A stretch of DNA of 7,766 nt from JBIOJM01 sp044450785 (lineage in GTDB: Bacteria > Planctomycetota > Planctomycetia > Isosphaerales > Isosphaeraceae), in assembly GCA_044450785.1 (NCBI GenBank), contig JBIOJM010000421.1:1-7766 (forward strand). Direction: 5' to 3'. The notes beneath the pieces were generated by a model. That model searched no databases, was not told where the DNA came from, and saw nothing but the letters and a program-made list of their open reading frames with translations. This document shows, piece after piece, positions 1-5,446 of the stretch. A program made the position numbers and the translations under genes. Each line of letters opens with the position of its first letter. Positions within the stretch are counted from its first letter, which is position 1.

Positions 1-2
1 GC

Positions 3-92
3 CCCCGCCGCCGGACGCCCCGCCGCCTTACGTCTGAATTGCAGTGGTCATCGATTGGTAAGCGACTGCGGGAGAAGGGCCTGGTAAAATGA
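3..92 (+). CDS. 3' end of an unidentified gene (partial)
   Basis: An open frame runs in from the left edge and stops at TGA 90-92. Its last residues read QWSSIGKRLREKGLVK. The same peptide occurs, diverged, at 847-891 (EWSSIGKQLRERGIV): 11 of 15 residues are identical and the other four are conservative (Q/E, R/Q, K/R, L/I). Of 14 base differences across 45 bases, most fall at third codon positions, which supports this being the real frame. The residues before it (PRRRTPRRLTSEL) are Arg-rich and may not be authentic, because a second frame gives a plausible Pro-rich tail ending at 37. I do not recognise the parent family. The IGK.LRE.G spacing is reminiscent of a small helix-turn-helix, but that is a guess. 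Confidence 0.45.
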   Translation, partial: PRRRTPRRLTSELQWSSIGKRLREKGLVK

Positions 93-140
93 AGGCCGGT
101 ACATCGTCAAGAATGGGACGAATCGTGTCCAGTCACATGA

Positions 141-147
141 AAGGAGG
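141..147 (+). promoter_or_regulatory. Strong Shine-Dalgarno deciding the antitoxin start
   Basis: AAGGAGG lies seven bases before the ATG at 155. The same frame has an earlier ATG at 89, but that one overlaps the preceding stop codon and lacks a comparable site, so 155 is taken as the start. Confidence 0.75.
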
Positions 148-154
148 ATCACCG

Positions 155-388
155 ATGTCCGCGACCATCACTGTCGAAGAAGCGCAGGCCAGGCTGACGG
201 AGCTGATCGGCAGGCTGAGTCCCGGCGAGGAAATCGTGATTAAGCAAAACCAACAGCCGGTTGCGAAGGTGGTCGGCCAACGGCCCTCACGGCGGAAGCC
301 GCGCGTGCCCGGAAATTGCAAGGGGATGATGACTCTCGCAGACGAGGACGACGAGCATTTGAAGGACTTCGACGAGTACATGCCGTGA
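155..388 (+). CDS. Phd/YefM-type antitoxin
   Basis: A 77-residue protein beginning MSATITVEEAQARLTELI and followed by LSPGEEIVIKQNQQPVAKVV. This is the usual N-terminal pattern of Phd/YefM antitoxins: a beta strand, a helix with conserved Leu positions, then a strand with PVAKV. In the family this part dimerises and binds operator DNA, while the C-terminal tail wraps the toxin. Here the tail (about residues 55-77) is acidic and ends in LKDFDEYMP, typical of partners of PIN-domain ribonucleases. The stop overlaps the GTG start of a PIN-like frame (GTGA, 385-388), the standard coupling in such operons. The family is normally autoregulated, but I see no clear operator palindrome. The partner toxin looks broken, so this is probably an orphan antitoxin. 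Start chosen from the Shine-Dalgarno at 141-147. The family call is confident; partner specificity is not. Confidence 0.82.
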   Translation: MSATITVEEAQARLTELIGRLSPGEEIVIKQNQQPVAKVVGQRPSRRKPRVPGNCKGMMTLADEDDEHLKDFDEYMP

Positions 389-582
389 GGCCGCTGCTCG
401 ACACGTATGCGTTCCCCATGCGCGAGGCGAACCACCACCTCGGCGCCGACCTCAGTGATGGTGTGGTCCTGAGCGTGGGCCCGGTTCGGGAAGTCGGCCG
501 CTCGAAGGAGGCCATATCCCAACGCGGCAGAGCCGCAAAGCAAGTAGGCAGTGGACAGCTTGAGGAAGCGAGAATGTCCTGA
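385..582 (+). pseudogene. Degenerate PIN-domain (VapC-like) toxin
   Basis: Starting at the GTG that overlaps the antitoxin stop, the frame gives 65 residues. Residues 1-10 (VRPLLDTYAF) match the PIN opening, usually LLLDTHAF, with the first catalytic Asp at position 6. A second patch, VVLSVGPVREVG, resembles the PIN segment usually written VLLSVASVWEIA and keeps the Glu at about residue 37. The stretch between them is a few residues shorter than usual and unlike the family. After residue 45 there is no PIN similarity, and the protein stops at about half the normal length (roughly 125-135 residues). The C-terminal acidic residues needed for RNA cleavage are absent. It is best read as a decayed toxin whose antitoxin survives. 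A genuine short protein of another kind cannot be excluded. Confidence 0.6.
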
Positions 583-689
583 AGATGTGCGCACGGCGCG
601 GAAAAGTTACCGGGGGATACTCTACGCTTTTTCCGGGACCTTGCCCGGGAAAGTGGCCCCTGCGGGCCAATTGGATGCAAAGGCTCGCT

Positions 690-742
690 GGGAGACCGTC
701 GGTCCGGCCAGCGGCGGGGTCAGGAGACCCGCGCCGAGCGCC
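690..742 (+). repeat. Dispersed hairpin repeat, copy A
   Basis: About 53 bases starting GGGAGACC and ending GAGCGCC match 1945-1998, with roughly 46 aligned identities and a few one-base gaps. The core can fold: GGCGGGGTC pairs with GACCCGCGCC, with one bulged G and a four-base AGGA loop (712-734). The copies differ mainly in the loop and flanks, while the stem is unchanged. No transposase is nearby. It lies just after the broken PIN gene and just before a gene fragment, so it may mark an old junction. The stretch 583-689 between the PIN remnant and this repeat shows nothing recognisable. Confidence 0.7.
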
Positions 743-912
743 TGCATGACCAGTTGCGCCAGATCAACCAGGACGACTATCGACAACGAATTGTCGATGC
801 GCGGCCCACCAGGGCTTACTGGGACGATCTCATCAAGGGCGAGCACGAGTGGTCGTCGATCGGGAAACAGCTACGGGAGCGGGGGATTGTCCCGGGGGCA
901 TCGAGGCAGACC
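736..912 (+). pseudogene. Fragment of a gene tail with a second WSSIGK motif
   Basis: In frame with, and directly joined to, the 284-residue gene that follows. It reads ERLHDQLRQINQDDYRQRIV, then AYWDDLIKGEHEWSSIGKQL and RERGIVPGASRQT. The wording looks like the charged C-terminal end of a larger protein rather than an N-terminus, and its last part matches the gene end at 42-86. No ATG opens it; the only possible starts are a TTG at 754 or other weak codons. I read it as the remnant of a truncated homologue of the upstream gene that has lost its stop codon. The alternative is that it is a true N-terminal extension of the next gene, making a 337-residue protein from the TTG at 754. Confidence 0.45.
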
Positions 913-1767
913 ATGACGGACTTCGATGCGGATTCCTACAGCGAAACCGAGCTTGAGGCGGAATTCGACCGGCTGTTCCCGCTAGGATTCGCCGGCCCCG
1001 ATGTCTTGCAAGAACTCGCGCCGGCCGGCTGGGAAAACTCGCCACTGCTGGCCGTCTTCCACCCCTCACTGGCACAAACTTATGAAGAGACCCTCCGCAT
1101 GCATCGCAACATGCGCGAGCTGCGAAGGCCGAGCGAGCAGCGCCCGTTGCCGCCCGAACCCACGCTGGACGACGTCGCCCGGGATTTTCGGGAGCGTCCG
1201 ATCGAGGCCGAGCAGGAAGTCCGCGAGCTGGTCGGGGATTGCCTCTGGGATGTGTTCTCCGACAGCCACGAGGTTGTCGCACCGGATCGCCGCGTGCTCG
1301 ATCTCGGTTCGTTCCGGGCAAGCGGAGGCTTTCCGGCGGAGATCTTGAATCGGCAGACAGGCTCGGAGCATTACGATTACCTGAATTTCTACATGGGGAC
1401 GATCTGGACTTCTCAACGTGCGGACCTCACGCCGGTCTATCAGATGATTTTCCGCCGCCTCCGCGGTCGCGGGCTCGATTGGATCTATCACTTTCCCAGG
1501 ATTCATGCGGTGGATCTGCGGCCGCTCAAGGAGGCCCTGGACCAAAAGCAGGAGCCCGATTGGCTGAACTACTCTCCCTCCGAAGCCCTGGCCAAGGAGG
1601 AGGAAGAAAAGGAGCACAATCAAAGGCTGGCCGAGCTGCGCGAGTCCCTTGACGAGGGGCATCGAGAGGCGATGGAGCAGGCGTTGAACGCCCCGCCGCC
1701 GGCAACGGTCCTCGCTTACGAAGAGGTCTACGGCTGCTTTCCGCGTGGATGGCCGCCCGTGCCGTGA
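913..1767 (+). CDS. Conserved-looking hypothetical protein, unknown function
   Basis: A 284-residue soluble protein starting MTDFDADSYSETELEAEFDR. ATG 913 is preferred because GAGG lies six bases upstream and the sequence from here reads as a clean N-terminus. The N-terminal 60 residues are acidic and helical. A Pro/Arg-rich linker follows (about 70-85). The core (about 105-215) contains LWDVFSDSHEVV, LDLGSFRASGGF, YDYLNFYMGTIW and MIFRRLRGRGLDWIYHFPRI. A very charged coiled-coil-like helix comes next (EALAKEEEEKEHNQRLAELR), and the protein ends in VYGCFPRGWPPVP. There is no signal peptide or membrane segment. The core resembles hypothetical proteins I associate with planctomycetes, but I can name no domain, catalytic motif or partner. 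It stands alone, 308 bases before the next gene, so nothing ties it to the downstream defence genes beyond proximity. Confidence 0.72.
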   Translation: MTDFDADSYSETELEAEFDRLFPLGFAGPDVLQELAPAGWENSPLLAVFHPSLAQTYEETLRMHRNMRELRRPSEQRPLPPEPTLDDVARDFRERPIEAEQEVRELVGDCLWDVFSDSHEVVAPDRRVLDLGSFRASGGFPAEILNRQTGSEHYDYLNFYMGTIWTSQRADLTPVYQMIFRRLRGRGLDWIYHFPRIHAVDLRPLKEALDQKQEPDWLNYSPSEALAKEEEEKEHNQRLAELRESLDEGHREAMEQALNAPPPATVLAYEEVYGCFPRGWPPVP

Positions 1768-1781
1768 TTTCGCTGGGAGAA

Positions 1782-1871
1782 GTCCTTGGTCCATGGTCCT
1801 TAGTCCTTGGATCGAGAACGAACCTGGGATCGCCAGCGATATCAGAGAATAAGGTACCATGGACAGAGGAC
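1782..1871 (+). repeat. REP-like inverted repeat with short tandem units
   Basis: The arms at 1782-1799 and 1854-1871 are complementary at 15 of 18 positions, each centred on CCATGG. Between and within them the unit GTCCTTGG or GTCCTTA recurs at 1782, 1796 and 1803. The element begins 14 bases after a stop codon and could act as a transcript-end structure, but it has no T-tract. Confidence 0.55.
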
Positions 1872-1916
1872 AAGAATCATGACGATCGCGACGATCGAGG
1901 AGAAGGTAGTGATCTG

Positions 1917-2018
1917 TCAACCTTCGATTGGCGGGTGGAACACGGGGAGACCTTCGGTCGGCCCAAGGGGCGGGGTCGGAGACCCGCGCCCAGCAGCCCC
2001 TCAATCTAAGATTGGCGG
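1917..2018 (+). repeat. Near-direct repeats flanking hairpin copy B
   Basis: The 18 bases at 1917-1934 (TCAACCTTCGATTGGCGG) and at 2001-2018 (TCAATCTAAGATTGGCGG) agree at 15 positions and bracket the hairpin repeat. They could be part of a larger repeat unit or an imperfect target duplication. Copy A at 690-742 has no equivalent flanks that I can see. Confidence 0.35.
1945..1998 (+). repeat. Dispersed hairpin repeat, copy B
   Basis: Second copy of the repeat at 690-742, in the same orientation, starting GGGAGACCTTCGGTC. The stem GGCGGGGTC / GACCCGCGCC is conserved with a three-base GGA loop. It fills the middle of the gap between the 284-residue gene and the nucleotidyltransferase gene. Confidence 0.7.
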
Positions 2019-2075
2019 CTCAGCAGCCCTCCCGGCCGCGGCCGGCGCGAACGGGACCGAAGACGAGGACAAGCC

Positions 2076-2399
2076 ATGAGTCCTGACGCCGCGTTGCTGG
2101 ATGAACTGGTGCGCCGCATCGTCGAGAGCGTGCATCCGCTGCAAATCACCCTGTTCGGCTCGGCCGCGCGGGGTGAGATGGGGCCGCACAGCGACCTGGA
2201 TGTCTTGGTGGTAATGCCGGACGGATGCGACCGACTTGCGGTCACCCAAACCTTGCACTGCCGGCTGAGTGATCTGGGGACCGCCAAGGACATCGTCGTC
2301 GTGCAAGCCAGCGACGTTGCAGAGCATGGCCGGAACCCTTATCTGATCATTCACCGCGCCTTGTCGGAGGGAAAGGAGTTGTACCATGCCGCCTCCTAG
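2076..2399 (+). CDS. Minimal nucleotidyltransferase (MNT), MntA-like antitoxin candidate
   Basis: A 107-residue protein of the small polymerase-beta-fold nucleotidyltransferases. The signature LFGSAARGEMGPHSDLDVLVV gives the family GS-x10-DxD motif, with Gly28-Ser29 and metal ligands Asp40 and Asp42. A third acid, Asp72, lies in KDIVVV, so the catalytic set looks complete. In characterised MntA/HepT pairs the MNT protein transfers AMP to a Tyr of the HEPN toxin and silences it; applying that here is inference. GAGGA at 2065-2069 sits six bases before the ATG. The gene overlaps the following HEPN gene by 14 bases, so the two are translationally coupled with the antitoxin-like gene first. Length is normal for the family. 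Whether the pair is a toxin-antitoxin system or serves the BREX genes directly cannot be read from the sequence. Confidence 0.88.
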   Translation: MSPDAALLDELVRRIVESVHPLQITLFGSAARGEMGPHSDLDVLVVMPDGCDRLAVTQTLHCRLSDLGTAKDIVVVQASDVAEHGRNPYLIIHRALSEGKELYHAAS

Positions 2400-2781
2400 T
2401 CCGGCGCCTGGAACGCCCCAGGATTGGTTGGTCCGTGCACAGGCCAAGCTGGTGCTGGCGGGAGTGCCGCTGCCTGCGGGAGGCATGTGGGAGGACCTTT
2501 GCTTCTGGGCACAGCAGGCAGCGGAGCTGGCGATCAAGGCAGTTTACCAACAGCACGGCTGGCTCTTCCCCTTCATCCACGACTTGGCCCAATTGCTAAA
2601 CGGTCTGAAACAGCAGGGTCTGACGATTCCACTGGAGGTACAAGAGGCCCAGAAGCTGAGTGTCTACGCAACTCTGGCACGCTACCCCGGCCTGACCGTG
2701 CCGGCGACACAGGCGCACTACAACGAGGCGATCAAGATCGCCCAAGACGTCGTCTCCTGGGCAGAATCCCTTGTCCCTTGA
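2386..2781 (+). CDS. HEPN-domain protein, partner of the MNT gene
   Basis: A 131-residue helical protein with the HEPN pattern. It has WLVRAQAKLVLAG (residues 14-26), then WEDLCFWAQQAAELAIKAVY (35-54), the HDL motif in FPFIHDLAQLL (61-71), and LARYPGL near residue 100, followed by a final helix. This layout fits the PF05168-like HEPN group rather than DUF86 HepT. AAAGGAG (2372-2378) lies seven bases before the ATG, a strong start inside the end of the MNT gene. HEPN toxins normally cut RNA through an R-x4-6-H motif. The only arginines here are Arg17 and Arg99, and neither has a His at that spacing, so nuclease activity is doubtful. It may still bind nucleotides or RNA and pair with the MNT protein. 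The gene ends 62 bases before pglZ and is probably in the same transcript. Confidence 0.86.
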   Translation: MPPPSPAPGTPQDWLVRAQAKLVLAGVPLPAGGMWEDLCFWAQQAAELAIKAVYQQHGWLFPFIHDLAQLLNGLKQQGLTIPLEVQEAQKLSVYATLARYPGLTVPATQAHYNEAIKIAQDVVSWAESLVP

Positions 2782-2794
2782 CCCCATCGCACCA

Positions 2795-2810
2795 CATACC
2801 AACCGGTATG
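2795..2810. repeat. Short inverted repeat ahead of pglZ
   Basis: CATACC-AACC-GGTATG is a perfect six-base stem with a four-base loop in the 62-base spacer between the HEPN gene and pglZ. It could be a small operator or mRNA hairpin; it is too short to be sure it is more than chance. Confidence 0.25.
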
Positions 2811-2843
2811 GCGTGTCCCGATCGCGGAAGAGAGCTAACGCCG

Positions 2844-5435
2844 ATGGCCATCGTCACCGATTACTTGCTCCAACTGATCGCCAAGCAGGTCGATGACCGG
2901 GGGCTAGTGGTCTGGTACGACCCGGAACAAGCCTACGATGCGGCGGCTGCGGAACTGCACCTGGCGAACACAACCGTCGCCCGGTACAACGGCAGCTTTT
3001 TCAAGTTGCGGAAGGAGATCGATCACCTGCTCAACGATGGGCAACCACCTCGGCTGGTCATTTACGTGCCGATCGAGCGGACCGAGACCCACAGCGCCCT
3101 GATCGAACTCGATTGTGCCGGGGTCATCATGCAACCCCGGCAACAGCCCCCCGCCTGCAATACCCGGCTGTCGGTCGTGGCCCGCAACGCCCTCAAGCCG
3201 ATTCTGGCCGAAGATCAGGTTGCCGAGATCGAACGGCAGGTGGAGGCGGGCAAGCTGTCGCTCGCTGATCTGAATTCGCTGGCCGACAAGGGGAAAGGCA
3301 TTTCGACCGGCGTGCTGACGCTGATTTTCGGATCGGCCAACCCGCAAGAAGTCGCCCTGGCTTTCCTGCACAGCGACCAGCACGACGACGAAATCGGCAA
3401 GAAAACCTCCGAGAAGGAACTGCGTCACCTGCTGCAAGTCGGTTTCGACATCGAATTACCCGCCGCCGAAGCCCCGTCGAATTGGCGGGTCAGGTTGGGG
3501 CGGCATGTCCTGCTGACGGATTTGTTCGCTGCCCTCAAGAAACAGGTGCCATCGTCGCTCTCTTCGGTCCCAGTGGCCACCAGCGCGGGCGGCATCGATG
3601 CCTGTGTGCGATTGGCCCGAACATGGCGGAACAGCCGGGACGTGCGGGACAGCTACGTGACCGTGGCGAACAAGGTTGAAAGGGAGCTTGCCCTCGGCCA
3701 ACTCGAACTGCCCGTGGAACCGCTTCGGGAGAACGAGACGTTCTTGTGCATCGAACGGGCCTTGCTGGTGCATGTGGAGAGTGAACTGCTCAAGGCGGCG
3801 ACACCGGCCTTGCTGCGACTGGCCGAGTATCGGCTGTCCCGATTCTGGGCCGATGTGATTCCAGCCGTTCAGGCTCGGTGGGCGCTGATCGCTTCCGCTG
3901 CCGAAGTCTTGCTCGAAGCCGACCGGGTAGGCAAGGCGATCAAAGAAGCTCCGAGCACGGTTCCGGCCCTCGTGAAAGCATACGCCGATGACGACGAGCC
4001 GTGGTGCTTGCTCGACACGCATCACCGGCACATGGAAACCCGGTGGTGCAATTTTGAGCCTGAGTCTCGCGACGACCCCGGAAGACTCGATCAGCTCGTC
4101 CTCAAGGCCGAGCGGCGCTACACTGAGGTCGGCTCGGCACTGGCGGAGCTGTTCGTCAGCCAGTTCAGCAAGGCCAAACACCCGATCACGGGCCTGCCGC
4201 GGCAGCGGGACATCTTCGAGACCCACGTGAAGCCGAGGCTCCGAGAGAGCAAGGTCGCGTATGTCTGGGTCGATGCTCTCCGGTTCGAAATGGCCCGGGA
4301 GCTGGCCCAAGTGCTCTCCAATGATTTCGTGCTGACGATTGAAGCTGCTCTGGGAACCGTTCCCACGATCACCGAGATCGGCATGGCGGCGCTGCTGCCG
4401 AGGGCCGGGCAGTCAGCCAAGGTTGTTTCGGTGGGTAGCGGAAAACTGGGCCTGCAAATCGACAGGACAGTCATCAAGAACCGGAAAGACCGCGTCGCGT
4501 TCCTCGAGTCTCATGCGGGGATTCCTGTCTTCGCCTGTAAACTCGACGACTTGCTACCCAAGCCGAACAAGAAAATCAAGGACGGCGTCCATGGCGCTCA
4601 ACTGGTCCTGGTCACCTCGCAGGAGATCGACGAGCTGTGTGAAGCCGACAACATCACGCAGGCACGCCGCCAGATGGACGGCGTGCTCAACGACCTGCGG
4701 TGCGGGTTCCGCGTGCTCGTCGACCTCGGGGTCAAGACGATCGTGCTCGCCGCCGACCACGGCCACCTGTTCGGCGAGGAGGTCGGCGACGACATGAAGA
4801 TCGAGGCCCCGGGCGGCGACACGGCCGACCTGCACCGGCGGGTCTGGGTCGGAGTCGGAGGCACGTCCGAGCCGTCCTACCTGCGGATGTCGCTGAAAGC
4901 GCTGGGTGTCGACAGCGACCTCGACCTTGCCACCCCGTGGACCCTGGCCTGCTTCAAGTCCAAGGGAGGGGCCAGAGCGTATTTCCACGGCGGTCTCTCG
5001 CCCCAGGAACTGATCATCCCGGTCGTGGTCATGACGCCGACCGCCCAGGCCTTGTCGGGACCGCCGACGGGCATCCAGTGGACGCTGACGACGGGGTCCA
5101 AGAAGCTCTCGACCCGGTTCTTCTCGGTCCAGGTCAGCGGCCAGAGCAGCGGGCTGTTCAACTTGGAAGCCCCCAGGGTACGGGTCGAGATCCGGGCCAA
5201 GGGCAAGTGCGTCTCGGTGCCGGTCAGCGCCTCCTACGGCTTCGAGCAAGCCACGGGTGACCTGCAACTGCGTTTCCTGGCGACCGACGCGCGGCAGATC
5301 GAGCCTGATACCGTGACGCTGATGGTCGAAGTTGATCAAATTGGACAAAAGACGGTGAGCGTCAGCCTCCTTGACGCGACCAGCGGGGCGGAACTGGCTA
5401 ACATGGACAAGGTCGAAGTGACCAACATCATCTGA
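2844..5435 (+). CDS. pglZ: BREX alkaline-phosphatase-like protein PglZ
   Basis: An 863-residue PglZ, a core protein of BREX phage defence. The N-terminal region (MAIVTDYLLQLIAKQVDDRG, then VVWYDPEQAYD) has the PglZ opening, and a long helical middle follows. The phosphatase-fold core (about 470-730) shows the metal-binding patch WVDALRFEM (Asp477), a likely nucleophile Thr508 in TVPTITE, the second metal patch LAADHGHLFGE (Asp638, His639), and His715 in FHGGLSPQELIIPV. A beta-rich C-terminal domain follows to residue 863. Length is typical of type 1. The protein is required for BREX defence, but its substrate is not established. Start: ATG 2844 has GGAAGAGAG about nine bases upstream; the frame stays open back to 2424, but that part overlaps the HEPN gene and lacks PglZ character. 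The catalytic set appears intact. Codon use is patchy: see findings. Confidence 0.95.
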   Translation: MAIVTDYLLQLIAKQVDDRGLVVWYDPEQAYDAAAAELHLANTTVARYNGSFFKLRKEIDHLLNDGQPPRLVIYVPIERTETHSALIELDCAGVIMQPRQQPPACNTRLSVVARNALKPILAEDQVAEIERQVEAGKLSLADLNSLADKGKGISTGVLTLIFGSANPQEVALAFLHSDQHDDEIGKKTSEKELRHLLQVGFDIELPAAEAPSNWRVRLGRHVLLTDLFAALKKQVPSSLSSVPVATSAGGIDACVRLARTWRNSRDVRDSYVTVANKVERELALGQLELPVEPLRENETFLCIERALLVHVESELLKAATPALLRLAEYRLSRFWADVIPAVQARWALIASAAEVLLEADRVGKAIKEAPSTVPALVKAYADDDEPWCLLDTHHRHMETRWCNFEPESRDDPGRLDQLVLKAERRYTEVGSALAELFVSQFSKAKHPITGLPRQRDIFETHVKPRLRESKVAYVWVDALRFEMARELAQVLSNDFVLTIEAALGTVPTITEIGMAALLPRAGQSAKVVSVGSGKLGLQIDRTVIKNRKDRVAFLESHAGIPVFACKLDDLLPKPNKKIKDGVHGAQLVLVTSQEIDELCEADNITQARRQMDGVLNDLRCGFRVLVDLGVKTIVLAADHGHLFGEEVGDDMKIEAPGGDTADLHRRVWVGVGGTSEPSYLRMSLKALGVDSDLDLATPWTLACFKSKGGARAYFHGGLSPQELIIPVVVMTPTAQALSGPPTGIQWTLTTGSKKLSTRFFSVQVSGQSSGLFNLEAPRVRVEIRAKGKCVSVPVSASYGFEQATGDLQLRFLATDARQIEPDTVTLMVEVDQIGQKTVSVSLLDATSGAELANMDKVEVTNII

Positions 5436-5446
5436 ACGGTGCCGCC

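Larger units (their letters stand above)
1879..2079 (+). pseudogene. Short frame, possible gene-start remnant
   Basis: ATG 1879 is preceded by AGAGGA at a normal distance and opens a 66-residue frame starting MTIATIEEKVVI. Beyond about residue 13 the frame runs through the hairpin repeat (1945-1998) and becomes a Gly/Pro/Ala-rich translation with no protein character. It closes with a TGA overlapping the next ATG (ATGA, 2076-2079). The first dozen residues resemble, from memory, the starts of Uma2-family (DUF820) endonuclease-like genes common in planctomycetes, so this could be an Uma2 gene interrupted by the repeat. Chance is also plausible. The ATGA junction would let it act as a short translated leader for the nucleotidyltransferase gene. 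Confidence 0.25.

Noticed and set aside
2..37. Pro-rich C-terminus (PPPPDAPPPYV) as the true end of the upstream gene
   Set aside because: The alternative frame ending at 92 carries a peptide with synonymous-type conservation to 847-891, which is stronger support; the sequence upstream of the window is needed to settle it.
640..663. Rho-independent terminator at the TTCCGGG/CCCGGGAA stem
   Set aside because: The stem is short and imperfect and is not followed by a T-tract on either strand.
754..912. TTG start at 754 for the 284-residue protein
   Set aside because: TTG is a weak start without a clear ribosome site, and the extra residues look like the C-terminal part of another gene; kept only as an alternative.
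1066..2004. Long minus-strand frame of 312 residues
   Set aside because: It is the antisense shadow of the 913-1767 gene and the repeats; GC-rich codons on the + strand leave minus frames open by default, and its translation shows no domain.
2424..2843. Upstream extension of the pglZ frame to give a 1003-residue protein
   Set aside because: The added residues overlap the well-supported HEPN gene, lack PglZ similarity and contain no good start; ATG 2844 has a ribosome site and a normal PglZ N-terminus.
3456..4310. Minus-strand frame of 284 residues inside pglZ
   Set aside because: Shadow of pglZ, whose own frame has clear family motifs across the whole interval. The minus frames at 4554-5348 and 5336-6040 are rejected for the same reason.
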